In this document: in pieces, positions 46,285 through 55,955 of the stretch | Position numbering within the stretch: the stretch's first letter is position 1 | Layout of the letters: each line of letters starts with the position of its first letter | Origin: Mycobacterium bourgelatii | GTDB lineage: Bacteria; Actinomycetota; Actinomycetes; Mycobacteriales; Mycobacteriaceae | Direction of reading: 5' to 3' | Assembly (NCBI RefSeq): GCF_010723575.1 | Contig: NZ_BLKZ01000001.1 | Coordinates: forward strand, 2,790,001 to 2,854,000 | DNA: 64,000 nt | Position numbers and translations under genes: made by a program | The notes under the pieces: generated by a model | The model's input: the letters and a program-made list of their open reading frames with translations, nothing else | Databases searched by the model: none | What the model was told of the DNA's origin: nothing

Positions 46285-47828
46285 CCCGCTTCGTCTGGCG
46301 CCAACTGATCCTGTTCGGCCTGATCAGTCTGGTCACGGCGATTGCACTCGGCTGGTATTACCTACGGATTCCGAGTGCGATGGGGATCGGCCAGTACACG
46401 CTGAAGGCTGAACTGCCGTCGTCGGGTGGCCTGTACCGGACGGCCAACGTGACGTATCGCGGCCAGACCATCGGCAGGGTGACCGCTGTGGAACCCCTCG
46501 AGCGGGGAGCGGAAGTCACCATGAGCATTGCCAACCGCTACAAGATCCCGATCGACGCGTCGGCGAATGTACATTCGGTGTCCGCGGTCGGTGAGCAGTA
46601 TCTGGACCTGGTGTCGACCGGAAACCCGGACCACTACTTTCAGCCGGGCCAGACCATCCGAAACGGCACGGTGCCCACTGAGATCGGACCGGCGCTGGAC
46701 GCCGCTCAACGCGGGCTAGCCGCGATTCCCGCGGACAAGATCGCCGGGGTGCTCGACGAAACAGCCCAAGCGGTAGGCGGATTGGGCCCTGCGCTGCAGC
46801 GCCTGGTCGATGCGACTCAGGCTCTCGCGGGCGATTTCAAGACCAACATCTCCGATGTCAACGACATCATTCAAAACTCGGCGCCGATCCTGGACAGCCA
46901 GATCAATTCGGGCGACGCGATCCGGCGCTGGTCGCGCAACCTGGACATCCTGGCCGCGCAGGCGGCGGAAACCGACCCGTCCCTGCAACGCATCCTGACT
47001 CAGGCGGCGCCGACAGCTGATCAGGTCAACGAGGTATTCGGTGACGTCCGCGAGTCGCTGCCGCAGACCCTGGCGAACCTCGCGATCGTGCTGGAGATGC
47101 TCAAGCGCTACAACAAGGGCATCGAGCAACTATTGGTGTCCTATCCGCAGGGCGCCGCGGAAGGTCAGACCGTAACGGCGCCATTTCCCGGATACGCGAC
47201 GCTCGACACCGCACTGACGATCAATCAGCCCCCGCCCTGTCTGACCGGCTTTTTGCCGCCGTCTCAGTGGCGGTCGCCGGCCGACACCAGTCTGGCGCCG
47301 ATGCCGTCCGGAACCTACTGCAAGATTCCCCAGGACACTCCGGCCAACGCGGTGCGCGGGGCGCGCAACCTTCCATGTGTGGATGTGCCGGGGAAGCGGG
47401 CCGCGACACCGCGGGAGTGTCGGGACCCCAACCCGTATGTTCCGCTGGGCACCAATCCTTGGTATGGCGAACCCAACCAACTTCTCACCTGCCCGGCGGC
47501 CGCCGCACGCTGTGATCAACCGGTGAAGCCAGGTTTTGTGATCCCGGCGCCGTCGGTCAACAACGGCATGAATCCCGCACCAGCCGACCGGGTACCGGGG
47601 ACGCCTCCGCCGGTCAGCGACCCGTTGTCGCGGCCGGGATCTGGTGTCGTGCAATGCAATGGACAACAGCCCAACCCGTGTGTCTACACACCGGGCGCTC
47701 CTCCTGCCGCCGTATACAACCCGCAGCGTGGCGAGCTCATAGGTCCGGACGGAGTCAAATATTCCGTCGAAAACTCAACCAAGACAGGCGATGACGGATG
47801 GAAGGACATGCTGTCGCCGCCGAGCTGA
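46278..47828 (+). CDS. mceF: MceF: Mce-family subunit
   Basis: The protein has 516 residues. ATG 46278 overlaps the mceE stop; the longer frame lies inside mceE. The anchor (QLILFGLISLVTAIALGWYYL) leads to the MCE domain (AELPSSGGLYRTANVTYRGQTIGRV), a helical stretch, and a Pro/Asn-rich C-terminal part with several Cys residues. It ends the operon. Many mycobacterial mce operons continue with mce-associated (mam/mas) genes, but none follows here; the next gene is an antitoxin-like gene with its own promoter. Confidence 0.92.
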   Translation: MLTRFVWRQLILFGLISLVTAIALGWYYLRIPSAMGIGQYTLKAELPSSGGLYRTANVTYRGQTIGRVTAVEPLERGAEVTMSIANRYKIPIDASANVHSVSAVGEQYLDLVSTGNPDHYFQPGQTIRNGTVPTEIGPALDAAQRGLAAIPADKIAGVLDETAQAVGGLGPALQRLVDATQALAGDFKTNISDVNDIIQNSAPILDSQINSGDAIRRWSRNLDILAAQAAETDPSLQRILTQAAPTADQVNEVFGDVRESLPQTLANLAIVLEMLKRYNKGIEQLLVSYPQGAAEGQTVTAPFPGYATLDTALTINQPPPCLTGFLPPSQWRSPADTSLAPMPSGTYCKIPQDTPANAVRGARNLPCVDVPGKRAATPRECRDPNPYVPLGTNPWYGEPNQLLTCPAAAARCDQPVKPGFVIPAPSVNNGMNPAPADRVPGTPPPVSDPLSRPGSGVVQCNGQQPNPCVYTPGAPPAAVYNPQRGELIGPDGVKYSVENSTKTGDDGWKDMLSPPS

Positions 47829-47960
47829 TTCTGCGTCCAACAGGTACTCGTTCTAATTGTGCGTGGCTTAAGCGCTTTTCGTGTTGGTGTGGAGTCGTTG
47901 ACGACGCGCTCGCCGCGCGGCTGGCATTGTCCGCCGTCAGGGGACAGGGGAAAAGATTGG

Positions 47961-47990
47961 CTGTACTGACCGCACGTACAGTCATATACT
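47961..47990 (+). promoter_or_regulatory. Promoter and palindromic operator of the triple-antitoxin gene
   Basis: A perfect inverted repeat CTGTAC-N9-GTACAG (47961-47966 and 47976-47981) is followed by a TATACT -10 box (47985-47990), seven bases before the ATG at 47998. This makes a leaderless transcript likely, a common mode in mycobacteria. Antitoxins often repress their own promoters at such palindromes. Confidence 0.6.
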
Positions 47991-47997
47991 TGACCCG

Positions 47998-48579
47998 ATG
48001 ATTCCTCAGAGGTTGGCGCCCGTCGAGTGCCCTAATTCGGAGCGCACTCCGGTGCTGTGCCAGCTTGTCGATTCTTCGCCACCGACTGGCCGCCCTGATC
48101 CGAGTGAAATGCGGGAAGTAATTGGTCTGACCCAACTCCGGAGTGACGCGTGTACGTATCTCGAGCGGGTCGCCGCAGGGGAGACGATCGGCATCGTCCG
48201 CCGTGGCAAGTTGGTGGCACGCATGTCGCCGGTGGGGGACGGGCGGGGTGCGCCGATTCCTCCGCGATCTGTCAAAGACGGGTCGGAACCCGGCGGGTGG
48301 GTCGGTCTTGACGAACTGCGCAAGCGCGCTGGGCGCTGCTTCGATCGGGTTGCGGCCGGCGAGACGATCTATGTTGTGCGCGGCGGACGGTTGCTGGCGC
48401 GCATCGTGTCCGTCGACGACTCGGGGATGGCCCCGGGGCCGACGGACCGCGGTGGCGAAATCGACCTTGACGAACTGCGTAAGCGTGCGGGTCGCTACTT
48501 CGACCGGGTTGAGGCGGGACAGACGATCGAGGTCCGCCGCGGCGGCAAGGTGGTCGCGCGGATCGTCTCGGTGGCCTAA
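47998..48579 (+). CDS. Orphan protein with three tandem Phd/YefM antitoxin-like domains
   Basis: The protein has 193 residues. Three repeats are plain at about 42-79, 102-139 and 155-193, each with the pattern h.LDELR.RAGR.FDRV.AGETI.VVR.G..VARIVSV, the N-terminal DNA-binding part of Phd/YefM-type antitoxins (prevent-host-death family). Each domain lacks the C-terminal toxin-binding tail. No toxin gene is next to it on either side. The ATG at 47998 is close to a -10 box and would be leaderless; an ATG at 48109 would start the first repeat directly and drop a 37-residue extension. It may be a stand-alone DNA-binding regulator derived from antitoxins. It is also possible that it works with a distant toxin. 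Confidence 0.75.
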   Translation: MIPQRLAPVECPNSERTPVLCQLVDSSPPTGRPDPSEMREVIGLTQLRSDACTYLERVAAGETIGIVRRGKLVARMSPVGDGRGAPIPPRSVKDGSEPGGWVGLDELRKRAGRCFDRVAAGETIYVVRGGRLLARIVSVDDSGMAPGPTDRGGEIDLDELRKRAGRYFDRVEAGQTIEVRRGGKVVARIVSVA

Positions 48580-48870
48580 ACGGACTCTTGTCGGCGGACA
48601 CCTGGCTCGTCACTTCTCTGACGATCTCGGTGCGTCGGGTGGCCGAGGTTCTACTTGCAGTGTCACAACGTCGACGCTCAGATTCGCAAACCAATTCCGC
48701 TGACGACCCGTTGTGCTTCGGTTGCCCGCCCCTCATTTGACTGCAATTTCCGAAAAAGCCGGACGGTGCTTAAACGACTGTTGAATAATCGATCTCGCTA
48801 GGCGCCCCCGACGGGACGTCACTGCACCGACGCCATAGGGGCGGCGGGCAACGGTTCCCGGGGGAAGATT
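48580..48870. other. Intergenic stretch before the third PPE gene
   Basis: No gene or clear palindrome was seen. GGGGAAG lies six to seven bases before the TTG start of the PPE gene. Confidence 0.4.
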
Positions 48871-51800
48871 TTGAGTTTTGCGGTGCTGCCGCCTGAGGTC
48901 AACTCGGCGCGGCTCTACTTCGGCGCTGGCGTAGGGCCGATGTTAGAAGCGGCGGCCGCCTGGCGGGGATTGGCCGTCGAGTTGGGCGTGGCAGCGACCT
49001 CGTTCTCGTCGGTGACTGTCGGCCTTGCGGCCTCCTCGTGGCAGGGGCCGGCGGCGGCGACGATGGCGGGTGCGGCGGTGCCCTACCTGGAGTGGCTGCG
49101 TGCGGCGGCGGCGCAGGCCGAGCAAGCCGCCGAGCAGGCGCAGGTGACGGCGTCCGCATTTGAGGCGGCGTTGGCGGCGACGGTGCATCCGGAGATCGTC
49201 TCCGCCAACCGCGCTGCGTTTGCGCAGATGGTTACTTCGAATCTGTTCGGGCAAAATGCTCCCGCGATCGCCACGGCTGAGGCCCAGTACGAGCAGATGT
49301 GGGCCCAGGACGTGGTCGCGATGTCCGACTACCACGCCGGCGCCGCCGCCTCCGTTTCGGTGTTGACGCCCTTCACCTCGCCCTTGCAGAAGGTGGTTGG
49401 CGCGGTCCGTGCAAGCATCCCGAGCCTGGGGACCCTCGTTCGCGACATCGGCTTGGCCAACGTCGGCCAGGGCAACATCGGCAACGCAAACATCGGCAAC
49501 GCAAACATCGGCTTCGGCAACATCGGCAGCGGAAATTACGGCAGCGGCAACCGGGGCAGCGGGAACATCGGGTTCGGAAATGTGGGTCCGGCGCTGACGC
49601 CAGCGCTGAAGAACTTCGGCTTCGGCAATACCGGCAGCGGGAACATCGGCATTGGCAACACCGGCGACGGCAACATTGGTTTCGGGCTGACCGGCAACAA
49701 TCAGCGAGGCATCAATCTCACTGGCGGATTGAACTCGGGCACGGGCAACATCGGTTTGTTCAACTCGGGCACCGGAAACTTCGGCATCGGCAACTCGGGC
49801 ACCGGCAACACCGGAATCGGCAACTCCGGTAGCGCCAACACCGGCTTCTTCAACTCCGGCATAGCCAACACGGGCTTCGGGAACACCGGAAGCTACAACA
49901 CGGGCAGCTCGAACCCCGGAGACTCCAATACGGGTGCCTTCAACCTGGGCAGGGCCAACACGGGTTACTTCAACACCGGCAATTACAACACCGGCATCGC
50001 GAATTCGGGCAATGTCAACACCGGGGCCTACAACGCGGGCAACTTCAACAACGGCTTCTTGGCGCGGGGCAACAACACCGGTCATCTATTCGGCGGCAGC
50101 GCGGGCTTCTTCAACTCGACCTCCGTCCCGTCGTCGGGCTTTTTCAACGACGGCAGCGGTAGCGCATCGGGCCTCTTCAACTCCGGTGCCAACAATTCTG
50201 GCTTCCTGAACACTGCGGTCGACGCGATCGGCAACAACTCCGGCCTAGCCAGCACCGGGATGCGGCAATCGGGTTTTTTCAACGCGGGCAACACCGTGTC
50301 GGGTATAGCGAATGAGAGCCTGGTGCCGACGAGGACGGCGGCCTTCATCTCGGGCTTTTTCAACAACGGCGCCAACATAGCGGGTTTCTCCGGCGGGCCG
50401 CCGTCCGGAAATGATAGTAATTACGGCCTCGGGAACATCGGGCTGGGTAACTTCGGACTCGGCAACACCGGGAACGCAAACATCGGAAATGCGAACCTCG
50501 GTGACGGAAATTTCGGCCTCGGAAACCTAGGCAGCTCGAACGTCGGCGGCAGCAACATCGGCGTACAAAACTTCGGTAGCGCGAATGTCGGAACCTTTAA
50601 CTTGGGTGCTGGCAACCTGGGTAATCTCAACAAGGGCTGGGGCAACCTCGGCGACAATAACTTCGGCTGGGGAAATGCCGGCAGCCTGAACCAGGGGTTT
50701 GCGAATACCGGGAACAACAACATCGGATTCGGTAATACCGGCAACCACAACGTCGGCATCGGACTCCCCGGCGATGGTCAGATTGGGATCGGGGCCCTGA
50801 ATTCGGGCGCTGGAAATATCGGCCTGTTCAACTCGGGGACCGGAAATGTCGGCCTGTTCAACTCCGGCACTGGAAACGTCGGGATCGGCAACTCGGGCAG
50901 TGGGAACTGGGGGGTTCTCAACGCCGGTGCGGGAAACTGGGGCAGCCATAACCCTGGTGCCGGAAACACGGGATTCGGCAACGTCGGCGATGCTAACACG
51001 GGTTGGTTTAACAGCGGTGGCTTCAACACCGGAGGTTTCAATGCGGGCAATGCCAACACGGGCAGTTTCAATGTCGGCAACACAAACTCGGGCAGCTTCA
51101 ATCCAGGCCACATCAATACCGGGCTACTCAATACCGGTGATGTCAACACCGGCCTGCTGAACTCAGGAGATTTCAATAATGGTGTCGCGCAGGCGTCCGA
51201 CAACCAGGGTCACATTGGCATCGACCTGAGCCTCAGAATTCCCTCTATCGCGATAAACCAGTCGCTTGTTATACCGATAAATCAAACAATAACTTTACCG
51301 GGTACGGTAATTCCGATCACCCGAGCCGGCCAGATATTCCCTGCCCTCGACGCGCCGGGTGGGGGCTTATTTTTCGGCCCCGTTATTCTCGGTCATTCCG
51401 AGCTGAATATGTCCAGCGCGGTAGTCGCCATCGGCGGACCAGGCATCAACCTGCCGATCAGCGTTTCCGGCGCCCTGGAGGGTAGCGAAATCGTATTTCT
51501 CAGAGTTCCCGGGGGACCTGGGTTCGGGAACACGGTGACTCACCCTTCATCGGGGTTCTTCAACTCCGGTGGGGGCGGTGTTTCGGGCTGGCAGAACTTT
51601 GGCGCAAACGCTTCCGGCATCTGGAACAGCGGCGTGGCGGGCGCGTCAGGAAACTCTGGCGTACAGAACTTCGGCTCGTTGCAATCCGGCTTCCTGAACC
51701 TAGGCGACAGCGTGTCGGGAATCTACAACACGAGCGTGGTGAATCTGGCAACGGCGACCGACGTCTCTGGCTCACCCAACGTCGCGATGGCGGGTGTGTT

Positions 51801-54800
51801 CAGCACCCCGTCGGGCCCCGTCTTCACCACCGGACTCGCAAACCTCGCCAATACGAAACTGGGCTGGGGAAACCTCGGCGACGTGAACTTCGGGTTCGGC
51901 AATCTCGGCAGCAACAATCTTGGCAACGGGAATACCGGCGGCAACAACTGGGGCTGGGGCAACACCGGCGACGGCAACATCGGCTTCGGCAATACCGGCA
52001 ACAACAACGTCGGCATCGGACTGACCGGCAACAACCAGCAGGGCGTGAATTTAGCTGGCGGGCTGAACTCGGGTACCGGCAACATCGGCCTGTTCAATTC
52101 CGGCACCAACAACATCGGAATCGCCAACTCGGGCAACGGGAACGTGGGCATCGGCAACTCCGGTGACTTCAACATCGGGATCGGCAATGCCCACAGCGCC
52201 AACCTCGGTTTGTTCAACACCGGCGTTTCCAGCACCGGCATCGCCAATGCTGGCAGCTACAACACCGGCGCGTTCAACACGGGCGACTTCAACACCGGCC
52301 TCGCCAACGGGGGTGACTTCAACTCGGGGTTGTACAACACCGGCAACTACAGCACCGGTTTTGCCAACTCGGGCGACATAGCGACCGGCGCCTTCCTATC
52401 CGGCGACATGAGCAACGGCTTGTTGTGGCGGGGCAGTCAGCAGGGGCTGTGGGGCGCTGGCTACGGGATTCACATTCCCGTGATTTCCGCACAATTGACC
52501 CTCGATGTTCCCGTCAACATCCCAGTCACGGTCGGCCTCGGCACGTCCGTTTACAGCGGTATCACGTTGTCGGACTTGCACATTGGTTCTAATGGCGACC
52601 TCGGTATCTTATCGCCGATAAGGGCTGCCACCGTTCGAACGCTCGACATCCCGGAGATCAGGATTCTCGGTCCGGCGAGCTCGCTGAACATTGGCGCTGC
52701 CGATGGTTCGACAAGGATGTTTGTCCCCATCACGTTCAGCCTCGGACCCGCTGACCTGACGTTGTTCAACTTTAAGGCGACCACCGGCTTCTTCAATACC
52801 AGTGCCTTACCGTCCTCGGGCTTCTTCAATGGGGGGCCCGGCTCGGTGTCGGGTATCTCGAACGTCGGTGCCAACATCTCGGGCTTCCAGAATGTGGCGT
52901 TGAACGGGTCCTCGGGCTTCAATAACTACGGTTCGCTGCTATCGGGTATCGCGAACCTCGGCGACCAGGGGGCATCGGCCGCGATGCCGGTGCTTAACGT
53001 GGGCTTGGCCAATGTCGGCAACAACCTCGGGTTCGGAAACGTCGGGGACAACAACATCGGCTTTGGAAACACCGGAAACAACAATGTTGGGTTCGGAAAC
53101 TCCGGCAACGGCAATGTTGGCATCGCAAACGTCGGAACCTTCAACGTCGGGCTCGGAAACCTCGGCGACAATAACGTCGGCCTGGCCAACGTAGGCAACG
53201 TCAACGTCGGAATCAGCAACGCGGGCAACGACAACCAGGGCCTGGCCAACACCGGCAACGTCAACGTCGGCCTGGTGAACACCGGAAACAACAACGTCGG
53301 CATCGGATTGACTGGTAACCACCAGCAAGGCCTCGATTTCGATGGCGGGCTGAACTCGGGCACCGGCAACACCGGCTTCTTCAATTCGGGCACCAACAAC
53401 TCCGGCCTGTTCAACTCGGGCACCCAAAACGTTGGCATCGGCAACTCGGGCACCGACAACTGGGGCATCGGCAACACCGGTCTCACCAGTACGGGCTTGT
53501 TCAACGCCGGCAACGTCAACACAGGTTTGTTCAACGCCGGCAACATCAACACCGGCATTGCCAACACTGGCGATTACAACTCCGGCAGCTTCAACGCGGG
53601 CAGCTTCAACACCGCCAGCTTCAACCCGGGCTTCTACAACACCGGCTGGTTCAACACGGGCAAATACAACACCGGTTTCGCCAACCACGGCAATGTCAAC
53701 ACCGGCGCCTTCAACTCGGGCACCTACAGCAACGGCATGTTCTGGCGCGGTGATTTCCAGGGCTTGCCGGGCGCCAACTACACGGTGAGCATTCCCGACC
53801 TTCCCATACCGCTCAACCTGCGTGTGCCGGTCTACCTCGATATCCCGATCACGGGCTCGTTCGGCGTCATCAGGGCCGAGGGTTTCACCCTGCCAGCGAT
53901 CACGGCCGACGTGGAATTCTCTGGGTCCAGCGCCGCCAGGGCCGTCACTATCCGTCCAATCACACTCCCGGACTTTGTGATTGACCTCGCCCCGGTAGGT
54001 ACACGTATTGGTGTCGGCGGCCTGGCAACGCCCGTCATCGACATCGGTGCCGCCCCCGGTCTGTTCCCGATCAAGCTTCCCTTCATCGACGCATCGCCGG
54101 TTCCGGGCTTCTGGAATAGAACAGATGTTCCGTCGTCGGGCTTCTTCAACAATGGTCCGGGTACCGTGTCGGGCTTCGGCAACACCGGCACCAACACGTC
54201 CGGTTTCTTCAACCTCACTTCGGGCACCTCGGGAATGTCCGGCTACAAGAACTTCGGCGACCTGACATCGGGTTTGTCCAATCTCGGCGGAAGCATCTCC
54301 GGTCTCCTCAACACGGGGACGCTGAATCTTGCGGCGCCGGACAGTATTTCGGGCTTTCAGAACATCGGCACCAGCCTCGCTGGCTTCGTCAACAACGATC
54401 CGATCACCAACCTTGGCATCGCAAACCTCGGCCTCGGAAATATCGGCGGCGGTAACGTCGGCAGCAGCAACCTCGGCTTCGGTAACGTCGGCACCTTCAA
54501 TGTCTTTTCCGGAAACCTGGGCAACTACAACATCGGCTCGGGCAACTTGGGCGACAACAACTTTGGCCTGGCGAACTTCGGCAACTTCAACCACGGCTTT
54601 GCCAACAGCGGCAACAACAACCTCGGCATTGCGAATACTGGCGACAACAACATCGGCATCGGGCTCACCGGCCACAACCAGCTGGGCGTCAATATCGCTG
54701 GCGGGCTCAATTCGGGCACCGGAAACATAGGGCTGTTCAATTCGGGATCCAATAACGTCGGCGTGTTCAACTCGGGCACCGGTAACATCGGCATCGGAAA

Positions 54801-55764
54801 TTCGGGCATCGCCAACCGGGGAATCGATAACTCGGGCAACGGAAACTGGGGCCTAGGGAATGGGGGAGCGTTCAACGCCGGCATCGGCAACGCGGGCGCG
54901 TTGAACACAGGTCTTTACAACCCCGGCTCTTCGAACACTGGCATGTTCAACACGGGCAGCACCAACACGGGCAGCTTCAACGCTGGCAACTACAACACCG
55001 GTGACTTCAACACTGGCGACGTGAACACCGGTTGGGCGAACTCGGGTGACGTCAACACCGGCGCCTTGAATGCGGGCAACTTCAACAACGGCATCTTGTG
55101 GCACGCTGACTACCAGGGCCTGTGGGGCACCCGCACCGAAATCGGCATTCCGGAATTCCCAATTCTGAACTTGGACATCGTCATCCCCGTCGATCTCCCC
55201 GTGCCCGTCGACTTGAGCTTCCTCTCCTTCCAGAAGTTCACGGTCCCGCTGCCCACGGCAAGCACACCATTTCTCCGCAACTTCAATTTCGGGCCCATCA
55301 ACATTCCGATCCACGTCACGATGCCCGTCATCGAGATCACCATCGGCCAAGTCGACGGTGCGACGTCAGTTCCGATCCATGTCCACAGCAGCGTGGGCCC
55401 CGTCAGGGTGCTGCTGCTGGATATCCCAGCCACCCCGGGCTTCGGAAACTCGACCACCACCCCCTCGTCAGGCTTCTTCAATTCCGGTCCCGGCAGTTCG
55501 TCCGGCTTCGGCAACTTCGGACACAACTCAGGCTTCTGGAACACCCTGTCGGGCGGCGCCGGAAACTCTGGAATGCAGAACTACGGCTCGATGGAATCGG
55601 GCTGGACGAATCTTGGTCGGACCGGTTCGGCCATCGTCCACTCCGCGACAAACCTTGCGACACTGACCAATTTCTCCCGCTTGTTCAATGTCGGCACCTA
55701 CCTGCCCAGCATCTTCAACGCCGCCAAAGGCGCCGTGTCACGGATCGGAAACCTCTTTGGCTAA
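48871..55764 (+). CDS. Giant PPE-MPTR family protein (2297 aa)
   Basis: TTG 48871 is preceded by GGGGAAG and starts the typical MSFAVLPPEVNSARL. The PPE domain (about 1-180) has the canonical WQGP site. The MPTR region follows, with NxGxGNxG repeats cut by five punctuation segments; the last three carry WxxxxQGL motifs and PI-rich beta segments (for example VPVYLDIPITGSF and VIPVDLPVPVDL). Their spacing grows from about 1.1 to 1.35 kb. Export through an ESX system is expected for PPE proteins. The PE_PGRS-GH64 gene follows in the same direction after 191 bp, but its long C-terminus makes it an unusual candidate for a heterodimer partner. Confidence 0.95.
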   Translation: MSFAVLPPEVNSARLYFGAGVGPMLEAAAAWRGLAVELGVAATSFSSVTVGLAASSWQGPAAATMAGAAVPYLEWLRAAAAQAEQAAEQAQVTASAFEAALAATVHPEIVSANRAAFAQMVTSNLFGQNAPAIATAEAQYEQMWAQDVVAMSDYHAGAAASVSVLTPFTSPLQKVVGAVRASIPSLGTLVRDIGLANVGQGNIGNANIGNANIGFGNIGSGNYGSGNRGSGNIGFGNVGPALTPALKNFGFGNTGSGNIGIGNTGDGNIGFGLTGNNQRGINLTGGLNSGTGNIGLFNSGTGNFGIGNSGTGNTGIGNSGSANTGFFNSGIANTGFGNTGSYNTGSSNPGDSNTGAFNLGRANTGYFNTGNYNTGIANSGNVNTGAYNAGNFNNGFLARGNNTGHLFGGSAGFFNSTSVPSSGFFNDGSGSASGLFNSGANNSGFLNTAVDAIGNNSGLASTGMRQSGFFNAGNTVSGIANESLVPTRTAAFISGFFNNGANIAGFSGGPPSGNDSNYGLGNIGLGNFGLGNTGNANIGNANLGDGNFGLGNLGSSNVGGSNIGVQNFGSANVGTFNLGAGNLGNLNKGWGNLGDNNFGWGNAGSLNQGFANTGNNNIGFGNTGNHNVGIGLPGDGQIGIGALNSGAGNIGLFNSGTGNVGLFNSGTGNVGIGNSGSGNWGVLNAGAGNWGSHNPGAGNTGFGNVGDANTGWFNSGGFNTGGFNAGNANTGSFNVGNTNSGSFNPGHINTGLLNTGDVNTGLLNSGDFNNGVAQASDNQGHIGIDLSLRIPSIAINQSLVIPINQTITLPGTVIPITRAGQIFPALDAPGGGLFFGPVILGHSELNMSSAVVAIGGPGINLPISVSGALEGSEIVFLRVPGGPGFGNTVTHPSSGFFNSGGGGVSGWQNFGANASGIWNSGVAGASGNSGVQNFGSLQSGFLNLGDSVSGIYNTSVVNLATATDVSGSPNVAMAGVFSTPSGPVFTTGLANLANTKLGWGNLGDVNFGFGNLGSNNLGNGNTGGNNWGWGNTGDGNIGFGNTGNNNVGIGLTGNNQQGVNLAGGLNSGTGNIGLFNSGTNNIGIANSGNGNVGIGNSGDFNIGIGNAHSANLGLFNTGVSSTGIANAGSYNTGAFNTGDFNTGLANGGDFNSGLYNTGNYSTGFANSGDIATGAFLSGDMSNGLLWRGSQQGLWGAGYGIHIPVISAQLTLDVPVNIPVTVGLGTSVYSGITLSDLHIGSNGDLGILSPIRAATVRTLDIPEIRILGPASSLNIGAADGSTRMFVPITFSLGPADLTLFNFKATTGFFNTSALPSSGFFNGGPGSVSGISNVGANISGFQNVALNGSSGFNNYGSLLSGIANLGDQGASAAMPVLNVGLANVGNNLGFGNVGDNNIGFGNTGNNNVGFGNSGNGNVGIANVGTFNVGLGNLGDNNVGLANVGNVNVGISNAGNDNQGLANTGNVNVGLVNTGNNNVGIGLTGNHQQGLDFDGGLNSGTGNTGFFNSGTNNSGLFNSGTQNVGIGNSGTDNWGIGNTGLTSTGLFNAGNVNTGLFNAGNINTGIANTGDYNSGSFNAGSFNTASFNPGFYNTGWFNTGKYNTGFANHGNVNTGAFNSGTYSNGMFWRGDFQGLPGANYTVSIPDLPIPLNLRVPVYLDIPITGSFGVIRAEGFTLPAITADVEFSGSSAARAVTIRPITLPDFVIDLAPVGTRIGVGGLATPVIDIGAAPGLFPIKLPFIDASPVPGFWNRTDVPSSGFFNNGPGTVSGFGNTGTNTSGFFNLTSGTSGMSGYKNFGDLTSGLSNLGGSISGLLNTGTLNLAAPDSISGFQNIGTSLAGFVNNDPITNLGIANLGLGNIGGGNVGSSNLGFGNVGTFNVFSGNLGNYNIGSGNLGDNNFGLANFGNFNHGFANSGNNNLGIANTGDNNIGIGLTGHNQLGVNIAGGLNSGTGNIGLFNSGSNNVGVFNSGTGNIGIGNSGIANRGIDNSGNGNWGLGNGGAFNAGIGNAGALNTGLYNPGSSNTGMFNTGSTNTGSFNAGNYNTGDFNTGDVNTGWANSGDVNTGALNAGNFNNGILWHADYQGLWGTRTEIGIPEFPILNLDIVIPVDLPVPVDLSFLSFQKFTVPLPTASTPFLRNFNFGPINIPIHVTMPVIEITIGQVDGATSVPIHVHSSVGPVRVLLLDIPATPGFGNSTTTPSSGFFNSGPGSSSGFGNFGHNSGFWNTLSGGAGNSGMQNYGSMESGWTNLGRTGSAIVHSATNLATLTNFSRLFNVGTYLPSIFNAAKGAVSRIGNLFG

Positions 55765-55955
55765 GGCGCAAGATGGATGCGAGCAATCGTCGAATTGACA
55801 GCTCCGAACCTCGTGATGCCTCGTGATGCCCAAGCACTGCCGTCGAGTCTAGGGGCCGGATACTTCCAATTTTTACGACACCGTTGATTTGTGGCTGATC
55901 ACTGGTCAGACTCATTCGTGGTTCTCTCCCTGAACACGGTGCTCGGAGGTGCGGA

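Noticed and set aside
47829..47960. Hairpin terminator after mceF
   Set aside because: Only a short AAGCGCTT palindrome was seen; too weak to call.
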